From Suilimivivens sp964571145 (GTDB lineage: Bacteria > Bacillota > Clostridia > Lachnospirales > Lachnospiraceae), in contig CAZNAP010000059.1 of NCBI GenBank assembly GCA_964571145.1, forward strand, positions 1 to 14,272: DNA of 14,272 nucleotides, written 5' to 3'. The notes beneath the pieces are model-generated. The model was given only the letters and a program-made list of their open reading frames with translations. It was not told where the DNA came from and ran no database searches. Positions 6,730 through 12,841 of this stretch are shown one piece after another. Positions within the stretch are counted from its first letter, which is position 1. Each line of letters opens with the position of its first letter. A program made the translations under genes and the position numbers.

Positions 6730-6939
6730 TTACAGACTTGTTATGAAATCCACACCATATTTAATGAAGAAATCCAGTACAGCTATAATTGCACCGAGTA
6801 CAATAGAAGCAAAAGCAACTGCAACAGACTGCTTTAAAAGTAAATCCTTGTCCGGCCATGAAATTTTCTTAAACTCTGCCTTGATTCCCTTGAAAAAGCT
6901 GGGTTTAACTGTCTTTTCGGTTTTTGCTGATTCTGCCAT
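6730..6939 (-). CDS. secE: Preprotein translocase subunit SecE
   Basis: Essential membrane subunit that clamps SecY in the Sec translocon. The 69-aa single-span form is usual in Gram-positive bacteria. The amphipathic segment FFKGIKAEFKKISWPD (15-30) carries the conserved KKISWP motif, followed by one hydrophobic helix at about 38-60. An AGGAGT-type ribosome binding site precedes the ATG. Its position between rpmG and nusG is the conserved one. Confidence 0.97.
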   Translation of the reverse strand: MAESAKTEKTVKPSFFKGIKAEFKKISWPDKDLLLKQSVAVAFASIVLGAIIAVLDFFIKYGVDFITSL

Positions 6940-6967
6940 ATCTAACTCCTTTCAAGCATCTGTGAAT

Positions 6968-7117
6968 TTACTTGGTTTCTTTGTGCAATGTGTGAGTTTT
7001 GCAGAATCTACAATATTTCTTGGTTTCCATCCTGTCGGGATGTGTCTTCTTATCTTTTGTTGTATTGTAGTTACGCTGCTTGCATTCTGTACATGCCAAT
7101 GTTATCTTCGTACGCAT
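6968..7117 (-). CDS. rpmG: 50S ribosomal protein L33, zinc-binding form
   Basis: A 49-aa protein, MRTKITLACTEC at the N-terminus and YCRFCKTHTLHKETK at the end. Four cysteines (9, 12, 36, 39) in two CxxC pairs mark the C+ zinc-ribbon form. GGAGG (7125-7129) is 7 bases upstream of the ATG. It is the first gene of the rpmG-secE-nusG unit, in its common Firmicutes position. Confidence 0.96.
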   Translation of the reverse strand: MRTKITLACTECKQRNYNTTKDKKTHPDRMETKKYCRFCKTHTLHKETK

Positions 7118-7185
7118 TTTAATTCCTCCAATTTTCTACCGGATTTTGAGCATAAAAAAAAGACCTAATTTCATCTCGTTTGATA

Positions 7186-7214
7186 ACTATAACACATCCT
7201 TCGACTCTCGTCAA
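7186..7214 (-). promoter_or_regulatory. Promoter of the rpmG-secE-nusG operon
   Basis: TTGACG (7209-7214), 17 bases, TATAGT (7186-7191), with TG two bases before the -10. The leader of about 60 nt contains a T8 run and a possible 12-codon reading frame (ATG at 7174, stop at 7136-7138) with only a weak GAG ahead of it. Confidence 0.82.
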
Positions 7215-7263
7215 TAAGGATTTTTCGTTGGTTGTTGCGTTGGTTGTTGCCTATTTTTGAAGG

Positions 7264-7416
7264 GATATTTGGTTGGTTGGGGCTTTGGGCTGATCGAGGC
7301 TTTGGAGTTGCTGGGGCTTTGGGGTTGCCGAAGCTTTGGGGTTGGTGGGACTTTGAGGTTGCCGAGACTTTGGGGTTGGTGGGACTTTGAGGTTGCCGAG
7401 ACTTTGGGCAACTGAC
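7264..7416. repeat. 17-bp tandem repeat array, with 34-bp higher order
   Basis: Eight head-to-tail 17-mers run from 7281 to 7416, with a diverged unit just before (7264-7280). Two unit types alternate: GACTTTGGGGTTGGTGG (7366-7382) and GACTTTGAGGTTGCCGA (7349-7365, exactly repeated at 7383-7399). Units 1-4 are more diverged and the last is degenerate. The plus strand is G-rich with many GG/GGG/GGGG runs, so G-quadruplex formation is conceivable. A period of 17 is not a multiple of three, so frames across it on the minus strand (to 7457) are unlikely to be genes. Confidence 0.9.
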
Positions 7417-7628
7417 CGCATTTTATCCCTCACATGCCCAAAGTGAGTTTGATGCACTGGCAGCTCATATGCTTTTGGCAGCGGTGTTCAATATCTAGCT
7501 TGCGCGCCCACACTGTGGCAGAAACCCTGGGCATGGATGATGACAAATTAACGCTGTCCGCCCAAAGCAACAAAATGGAAGCAAAACTGGCAAGTTGGTT
7601 TGGGCACGGGAAGCAGAAATGCATCTAA
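7391..7628 (+). pseudogene. Possible decayed coding remnant, unrecognised
   Basis: Two plus-strand frames read as protein-like but join only by a frameshift. One gives SEFDALAAHMLLAAVFNI and stops at about 7494; the other gives VAETLGMDDDKLTLSAQSNK and continues to TAA at 7628. Neither has a ribosome binding site or a family I recognise. The VAETLG codons resemble, with almost only third-position changes, a stretch inside the adjacent 17-bp repeat. It could equally be chance open frame in intergenic DNA. Confidence 0.2.
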
Positions 7629-7699
7629 TTATTCCCAAAGTTAACTCATCTCCTTTTTTAATCAACGTTCGATCCGTATGATTCCATTACCCTAGAGGC

Positions 7700-7771
7700 A
7701 CTGAGATAATAGATGACGAATTATAAGAAGCAACCAAAAAGAGTTGATTTTTTTGCGCCTATTTTCTTGAC
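7700..7771 (+). repeat. Dispersed repeat, copy A
   Basis: Contains CACTGAGATAA (7699-7709), then AAAAGAGTTGATTTTTT (within 7736-7753) and TTTCTTG (7763-7769). The same three blocks in the same order and nearly the same spacing occur at 12734-12815. It runs into the plus-strand promoter at 7767-7795. It resembles no insertion-sequence end I can name. Confidence 0.6.
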
Positions 7772-7795
7772 AAAACCATGTATACACTCTATTCT
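7767..7795 (+). promoter_or_regulatory. Plus-strand promoter of the candidate ncRNA
   Basis: TTGACA (7767-7772), 17 bases, TATTCT (7790-7795). Transcription should start near 7802. It is the only strong plus-strand promoter I find, and no gene follows it on that strand. Confidence 0.7.
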
Positions 7796-7801
7796 ATAGA
7801 T

Positions 7802-7921
7802 AAGAGAAGCGCCTATGCTACCGATAAAAACGGTTGTGGCTACTCTCCGATTATTGTTGGATTTTTACCGTCGTTGCCGACGGCTCCCATTCAATTTTGC
7901 CGAGTTGGATGGGAATTTTTT
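7802..7921 (+). ncRNA. Candidate structured small RNA, about 120 nt
   Basis: A promoter and an intrinsic terminator bracket 120 nt on the plus strand with no plausible reading frame and several possible helices. P1 is AGAG-A-AGC (7803-7810) with GCT-A-CTCT (7839-7846); P2 is ACCG/CGGT (7820-7823, 7831-7834); P3 is CCGTCG-TTGC-CGACGG (7868-7883); the last is the terminator stem (7885-7914). I recognise no known riboswitch or RNA family. It may be a trans-acting sRNA or the orphaned leader of a lost gene, since no gene follows on this strand. Structure is read by eye, not computed. Confidence 0.5.
7885..7921 (+). terminator. Intrinsic terminator of the candidate ncRNA
   Basis: TCCCATTCAA (7885-7894) pairs with TTGGATGGGA (7905-7914) over 10 bp with one G-U, around a 10-base loop, followed by six T (7916-7921). 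It is directional: the minus strand lacks a T-tract. From here to 8069 I see only a small inverted repeat, TCGGCTA/TAGCCGA (8015-8021, 8043-8049), without a T-tract. Confidence 0.82.
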
Positions 7922-8069
7922 ATGCCTTCTTTTACAAATCTGACATAGAAACCACAGTGACAACTGAATTAGCAAAAGTTGATAGCAGATTAACCTGCAT
8001 TACAATTTTGCTTCTCGGCTATTATTGGTTTTAATCTTATTTTAGCCGAACCATTTGCAAAGATAAAGG

Positions 8070-9008
8070 TCAGAATTGGATATCCCGAGCCATACTTGCC
8101 CCGATTCGCGCAATAAAGCCAAGCACATCCTCTTTCATTGTATCCGGAAAAGTCGTTAATACCGGTGCCGTTTCAAAGCTCAGCGAATTGTTGAATTTAA
8201 TATTTTTTAATCCTCTGATAAATCCGTCCCAATCGGTGGATGGTTTGTTTTCTCGATTTTTGGTAAAGGTATAAGGAATTTGATGCAAATCTGCAATTCC
8301 GTCATTATCATGAATATGCAATACTTTCAAGCGATTGCCCAAATCCGTTATAAAACTTTCAAAATCTATTCCCACTAAATTAGCATGCCCAATATCAAAA
8401 CAGAATCCCAATACCTCCGCATGATATTTGTCGTTCATCCGATCAATCCGTTCAACAGCCTTCTTCACATTACAGCAGGGGCCTTCCACCAGATGCCCTC
8501 CCATGCTGTCATATAGGTTTTCTATACAAATGGTAATGCCCATCTCTTTAGCCATGGGTGCCAAATAATTCAAGAATTTCTCTGTTTCTGCCCATTCAGC
8601 TTCTTCTGATCCTAAATATCTGGCCAATTTGAAGCCATGAATCACTATATAAGGGCATTCCAAAAAGGCGCACACTTCCAAACTCTTAGGTGCTACCACA
8701 TTCCATAAATAATCATTTATTTCTTTTTTTGCTCCGGGAACCAGTGTAGGATAAGGCATATGCATTTGATTGATTCTAATGCCTGCTGCCTCTGCACCCT
8801 TCTTATGTGGAGTGAAAAATGCTTGTAGTTCCTGTATCGATTGGTCAAAAAAAGTGTTGACCTTAGACTGATACAGGGAAGTGTTTAAAAGATATCCATT
8901 CAGACTGAAATCCGCACAGGAAAAGCCCACTCGCTTCAGCATGGCAAATCCGTCTTCCGGATGCTCGTCATTTACAGCATTTTTTGTTTGTACGCCAATC
9001 TGCAGCAT
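8070..9008 (-). CDS. Sugar phosphate isomerase/epimerase-like TIM-barrel protein
   Basis: A 312-aa member of the xylose isomerase-like TIM-barrel superfamily (AP endonuclease family 2 fold), which holds divalent-metal sugar isomerases, epimerases and dehydratases. The likely ligands are all present: Glu163 (CIENLY), Asp205 and His208 (FDIGHAN), His231 and His233 (LHIHDND) and Glu279 (SFETAP). HMPYP (83-87) and VIHG (122-125) are further barrel-strand motifs. No signal peptide; cytoplasmic. It is the last gene of a three-gene operon: its ATG lies 2 bases after the upstream stop and its GGAGG (9018-9022) is inside that gene, so translation is probably coupled. The substrate is unknown; the cytidylyltransferase partner suggests a sugar or polyol phosphate. 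Confidence 0.85.
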   Translation of the reverse strand: MLQIGVQTKNAVNDEHPEDGFAMLKRVGFSCADFSLNGYLLNTSLYQSKVNTFFDQSIQELQAFFTPHKKGAEAAGIRINQMHMPYPTLVPGAKKEINDYLWNVVAPKSLEVCAFLECPYIVIHGFKLARYLGSEEAEWAETEKFLNYLAPMAKEMGITICIENLYDSMGGHLVEGPCCNVKKAVERIDRMNDKYHAEVLGFCFDIGHANLVGIDFESFITDLGNRLKVLHIHDNDGIADLHQIPYTFTKNRENKPSTDWDGFIRGLKNIKFNNSLSFETAPVLTTFPDTMKEDVLGFIARIGASMARDIQF

Positions 9009-9010
9009 CC

Positions 9011-10291
9011 TTATCTTCCTCCGTCTTCCACTCTGTCAAAATAAAATGTAGGCATATACTCATCATTAAAAAACGCAATGGGATTAGTGATATTCATCTC
9101 CCGCAGTTGCTTCTCGATTTCGCGATAGTAAATATTACAGATAAAAATAGTGCAATCTTTTGGCAAATCTCTTAAACTTTCCGGCGTCTTCACTTCCAGT
9201 CCGCAAAAAGTTGTTCCCCACAGATTACTGTTATTATCGCATGTAAATAATGGCGGGTATTTCTCGCCATAACATTTCATATAATTTCTGCACATGTTGC
9301 CGGCACCAAAAAGTACAATCGAAGAATGTCTTCGCAATAAGTTCTCAATCTCGATTTGCCACTTAAAATAATCCGCTACCGACTTGGCCAGCTTCAATAA
9401 CATAGGACGCAGTATTGGGGAAAAAGCTTGCGCCGTATCTGCAAAATTCAAAATTAATTCACCATCAAATCCGGCTTCTCTCAATCCCCGAATCAAACTC
9501 AGCCAATCTGTCTGCGAACGTCCCTTGCTCACACCGGTAAAGGGGAGCATGGCACTCTCTGTGTTTCCATCATTATCCCGGAGGATTACTGCCTTTAATC
9601 TGGAGCCTAAAGAAAGCACATAGTCATACATGTTCTGCCCGCATAGATTATTAACTCCTGTATCCATACAGAACCCAAATAGTTCTTCGCCCACTTCCTT
9701 ATTAAGAGTGTCAATCCAGTTCACTGCTTCCGTTGCATTCGAGCAAATGCCACGCACCAAATGTCCGTTTACATCCTTACACTGATTTTCCAAAAGAATC
9801 ATTACACCATTCTCTTTTGCAATAGAAGCAAAGTGCGGATAATATGCCTGATTCACTTCCCACTCCTGCCCTGCTGCTACACCTGCAAACCAAGGACGAA
9901 TCACTATATATTTACAGTCTGCTTGTCCGCAAACTCTGATACTTTCTTCTATTAGCTTAACCAGCTGCTCCTTCCACTCCGGATGCTTGGTATCTCTGCA
10001 TAGGTAAGGCGCATAAGCCACCGAGTGATGTAAGGCTGCCTGCTTGCAACGTTCCATCATGGGGAGCAATTTCTCACTCAGTTTGGTCGGCTCATCAAAA
10101 ACTTTGGTTCTGTCCAGCACGCGCTTGGCTGCTTGCCCAGTTGCCTTATCTCGCGCTTCCAGCTCATTTGGTCGACAACATAAAGACATGTCAAACAACA
10201 CATCTGCAAAGCCTGCCTGTTCCATGTCTATAATGCCCTGTCCTGGGCGGTCTATATCAATTATTCCTACTGGTGAACAGATAATATTCAT
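9011..10291 (-). CDS. Degenerate TIM-barrel paralogue fused to a Rossmann-like domain
   Basis: A 426-aa protein whose first ~310 residues align with its downstream neighbour, for example GHLVRGICSNATEAV against GHLVEGPCCNVKKAV and TDWLSLIRGL against TDWDGFIRGL. Glu168 and Asp210 are kept, but the neighbour's His208, His231, His233 and Glu279 correspond to Val213, Ile236, Arg238 and Ala284, so the usual metal site looks broken. It may be a regulatory or scaffold pseudoenzyme, or have altered chemistry. Residues about 324-412 form a Rossmann-like module (VLFGAGN, then CDNNSNLWG) also found in the upstream 763-aa protein. The ATG lies 24 bases after the upstream stop, with an AAGAGGA ribosome binding site. 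Middle gene of the operon. Confidence 0.82.
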   Translation of the reverse strand: MNIICSPVGIIDIDRPGQGIIDMEQAGFADVLFDMSLCCRPNELEARDKATGQAAKRVLDRTKVFDEPTKLSEKLLPMMERCKQAALHHSVAYAPYLCRDTKHPEWKEQLVKLIEESIRVCGQADCKYIVIRPWFAGVAAGQEWEVNQAYYPHFASIAKENGVMILLENQCKDVNGHLVRGICSNATEAVNWIDTLNKEVGEELFGFCMDTGVNNLCGQNMYDYVLSLGSRLKAVILRDNDGNTESAMLPFTGVSKGRSQTDWLSLIRGLREAGFDGELILNFADTAQAFSPILRPMLLKLAKSVADYFKWQIEIENLLRRHSSIVLFGAGNMCRNYMKCYGEKYPPLFTCDNNSNLWGTTFCGLEVKTPESLRDLPKDCTIFICNIYYREIEKQLREMNITNPIAFFNDEYMPTFYFDRVEDGGR

Positions 10292-10315
10292 TCCAATTCC
10301 TCTTACATTTCCAAA

Positions 10316-12607
10316 TTAAAGCATTCTCTTCTCAATCATTGCCTTTATTTTAGTCGAGCTGGTGCTTTCAGTATAAGGAAAAAACACAAGTTCTGCACCA
10401 TTCTTTTCCAAAAATTGCTTCTCAGCAAGCCAATTCGGATTATCCACATAATCGCTTCCCGAGAATTGGGCATCAAAGTGATAAAGTCTGTAGGCATCCC
10501 TGGTGCCACCATAATTCTGCGGTATTTCAACTGCTTCGTCTACATATTTACATGAACGTACCATTTCGATTCGCTCATTGAACGGAATAAATGGCTCGGT
10601 GTTCTTGCCCTTCCGGACGCCCTCGTCTGTTACAACACCAACAATCAAATACTCACACTGCTCTTTGGCACGCCTAAACATATTTAGGTGCCCCACATGG
10701 AAAAGGTCGAATACGCCGGCAATGTAGCCAACATGATACTTCTTGGATACCGAAACCTGTGAAGTAGTATTCTCTTTGCTCAACTCCTGACTACTCAAAC
10801 GCTTCGTAGGATACTCAATATCAGTATCATAAATACCATAATATTTCACACCCAATTGCTTGAGCTGTTTAACAACTGCTACATAATTCTTAATACAAAT
10901 AATCACCTTATACTCGCCCGGCTGCATTTGCTTTAAGATATCCGGCGAGTCAATCCGAATTCCTTCAAGTTCCTGTCCCCACTTGTCTGCATTATTATCC
11001 AGAATACAGTCAACCGCGTAGTCCTTTCCATAAAGAGCCAAGAACTTCTTTGCAAAATTCCCGGAACCAAACAGAATCAACTTCTTATTTTCAACATTAC
11101 GGAAAATATCAATAAACAACCGCTGGTAGTCACCAGCAGAATAATTCATACGCTGCCTGTTGGAATTCACTGTTCCGTAATTTCTCATATACTTTTCATT
11201 GAAAAGACGTAGCTCCCTTTGATGACGAAGCTTCGTAGTAAATTCCCCCGCATACTTATACCACAACTCCAGCTGTTCATTCAACCCATACCGCTCATAA
11301 AAGAAATCCATAGGCAGAATTGCTTCCATTTGCGCTCTATTCGAGTATATAATGCTTATTTCCCGCAAAATAATTGCATTAGCCGGATAGTTTTCTTCAT
11401 AAAATTCCTGATCATAAAATACAAACTCACCATCTATGACGAAACAATTCAAGGGCACCAAATCCGGATAACCTTTTTTAAGCCAAACACCCAACTCTTC
11501 TTTTACTTGCGCTTGCGTAGAGCTTGATTGCTTCTTAATATATTGACTAAATTCAGATTCTACCGGTTCTATCTGTTCTGACGATTGCAAAATCAGTTTT
11601 CTAAATCGATCTACTTCCTGTATAAACTTCTCTTTATCTTGTAAAATCAAATTTTGAAAGTATGTAACTGCCGATTCCGCCTCTATATAGGGAATTACAT
11701 AAACATCATTCTGCACTGTTGCCTCTACAACTTTCAACCCATATGCCTGTAAATCTGCTGCATTTTCCATTAATATAGAAGCTTTGCACTTTCCTTCCTC
11801 GTAAATTGCACGCTTTTCCACCCAGCCATCATTGCGAATTTTCGTCATTACAGAGTTCTCTCTGCCTCGATCCATAGCAAGTGTCACATGATTAATATTG
11901 GAAAAGGTGCCATCTTTAGAGCACTCAATTAAAAATGCATTGGCCATTCTCTGAAAAAGTCCATTTTGAACCAAATCAGTATATAAATACTCCTCCTCCA
12001 AAAAAACAGTATCTGGATTATGATACATAGGGAAATAACGAATTCCAAGTTCCTCGACCGGCGGGAAACCATCCGCATAGATCAGTTGTGGCATGGTCAA
12101 ATCCGGCAACACAGCATAGAATTTATGATTCTCGATACCTGCCTGTGTTAAAAACTGCTCCACCTCTGCTCTGGGATAATTACGTCCCACTAGTTCTCCG
12201 CGGTCTGCCTGCGTCACTCTTCTATAATGCTCAATTCCATCAAAATTACGTTCTGTAAAAGGATCTATATCCCCACAAAAATAGCGGAGTCCCAAACGGT
12301 TATCCACTCCAAGTAGCAATCTGCCCTCCGGTTTCAACATTGCCTGTAACTTCTCCAATACGGACACAGGGTCAGATGCATATTCAATTAACTGCACAGC
12401 AATAATAAAATCATATTCCTCTGCAGTTATTTGCTTTGTATCCAAAAATTCCTTCACTGAGCTATAAGAAACCTGCAGCTTCTGCTCACGCAAATCGTCT
12501 GCAAGTACCGCTTCATCGGAAATGCATAATACCTTTCCTGATTTGGAAAAATCATACCAGTACAATAATCCTTTGGGTAAATCTCTGATAATTTCATCTG
12601 CCGTCAT
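10316..12607 (-). CDS. Multidomain methyltransferase-like / Rossmann-like / cytidylyltransferase protein
   Basis: A 763-aa protein. Residues 1-190 resemble a class I SAM methyltransferase (YDFIIAVQLIEY, then LKPEGRLLLGVDNR), but the glycine-rich SAM loop is not recognisable (VLCISDEAV at 26-34). Residues about 230-480 may be kinase-like: DLVPLN (382-387) followed by FYDQEF (397-402) fits the D-x4-N and DxE pattern of APH-type kinases, with VEKRA (263-267) as a possible lysine strand. Residues about 509-595 are a Rossmann-like module (ILFGSGNF, then LDNNADKWG). Residues 624-763 are a cytidylyltransferase close to glycerol-3-phosphate types: GVFDLFHVGH (631-640) has the HxGH motif, and TSSTKI (749-754) matches the second signature. 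Likely makes a CDP-activated compound for surface glycan. First gene of the operon; GGAG lies 7 bases before the ATG. Confidence 0.85.
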   Translation of the reverse strand: MTADEIIRDLPKGLLYWYDFSKSGKVLCISDEAVLADDLREQKLQVSYSSVKEFLDTKQITAEEYDFIIAVQLIEYASDPVSVLEKLQAMLKPEGRLLLGVDNRLGLRYFCGDIDPFTERNFDGIEHYRRVTQADRGELVGRNYPRAEVEQFLTQAGIENHKFYAVLPDLTMPQLIYADGFPPVEELGIRYFPMYHNPDTVFLEEEYLYTDLVQNGLFQRMANAFLIECSKDGTFSNINHVTLAMDRGRENSVMTKIRNDGWVEKRAIYEEGKCKASILMENAADLQAYGLKVVEATVQNDVYVIPYIEAESAVTYFQNLILQDKEKFIQEVDRFRKLILQSSEQIEPVESEFSQYIKKQSSSTQAQVKEELGVWLKKGYPDLVPLNCFVIDGEFVFYDQEFYEENYPANAIILREISIIYSNRAQMEAILPMDFFYERYGLNEQLELWYKYAGEFTTKLRHQRELRLFNEKYMRNYGTVNSNRQRMNYSAGDYQRLFIDIFRNVENKKLILFGSGNFAKKFLALYGKDYAVDCILDNNADKWGQELEGIRIDSPDILKQMQPGEYKVIICIKNYVAVVKQLKQLGVKYYGIYDTDIEYPTKRLSSQELSKENTTSQVSVSKKYHVGYIAGVFDLFHVGHLNMFRRAKEQCEYLIVGVVTDEGVRKGKNTEPFIPFNERIEMVRSCKYVDEAVEIPQNYGGTRDAYRLYHFDAQFSGSDYVDNPNWLAEKQFLEKNGAELVFFPYTESTSSTKIKAMIEKRML

Positions 12608-12638
12608 GTATATACTCCGTTTGATTTATTTAACGTTA

Positions 12639-12647
12639 ATTATAACA
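12639..12647 (-). promoter_or_regulatory. Extended -10 promoter of the three-gene operon
   Basis: TGTTATAAT on the minus strand (TATAAT at 12639-12644, TG one base upstream) is a full extended -10 element. No good -35 is present at 16-18 bases. Start is predicted near 12632, a 25-nt leader. The rest of the interval 12608-12841 holds the second dispersed repeat and no gene. Confidence 0.6.
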
Positions 12648-12733
12648 TGATTATCGGCATTCTGGAGGGAATATTCAAGATGTGTAAATTAATGTTGTAG
12701 TAATAGTGCACAACACCTTCAAGTAGGCATAAA

Positions 12734-12815
12734 CACTGAGATAAGCAATGGTAGAATATCCGAAATAGATGAAAAGAGTTGATTTTTTCTACATCCGCTT
12801 TCTTGCATTTCCATT
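12734..12815 (+). repeat. Dispersed repeat, copy B
   Basis: Carries CACTGAGATAA (12734-12744), AAAAGAGTTGATTTTTT (12772-12788) and TTTCTTG (12800-12806), the blocks of copy A in the same order and orientation with a one-base spacing difference. The promoter that follows copy A is degenerate here (TTGCAT in place of TTGACA), and no ncRNA-like sequence follows. The two copies bracket the three-gene operon. Confidence 0.6.
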
Positions 12816-12841
12816 GATATCCTTATTTTCTCACTCATCAC

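Noticed and set aside
7281..7416. CRISPR array
   Set aside because: The 17-bp units are contiguous with no spacers and no cas genes are nearby.
7211..7457. Minus-strand frames of 66-68 codons rich in Pro, Gln and Lys across the repeat array
   Set aside because: They arise from the 17-bp tandem repeat, whose period is not a multiple of three; one needs a TTG start, and neither has a ribosome binding site or family resemblance.
7834..8034. Plus-strand frame of 66 codons downstream of the plus-strand promoter
   Set aside because: No ribosome binding site, it overlaps the terminator of the candidate ncRNA, and its sequence resembles no protein I know.
8015..8049. Inverted repeat TCGGCTA/TAGCCGA as a terminator for the sugar operon
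   Set aside because: The 21-base loop is long and no T-tract follows on the minus strand; no convincing terminator is visible for this operon.
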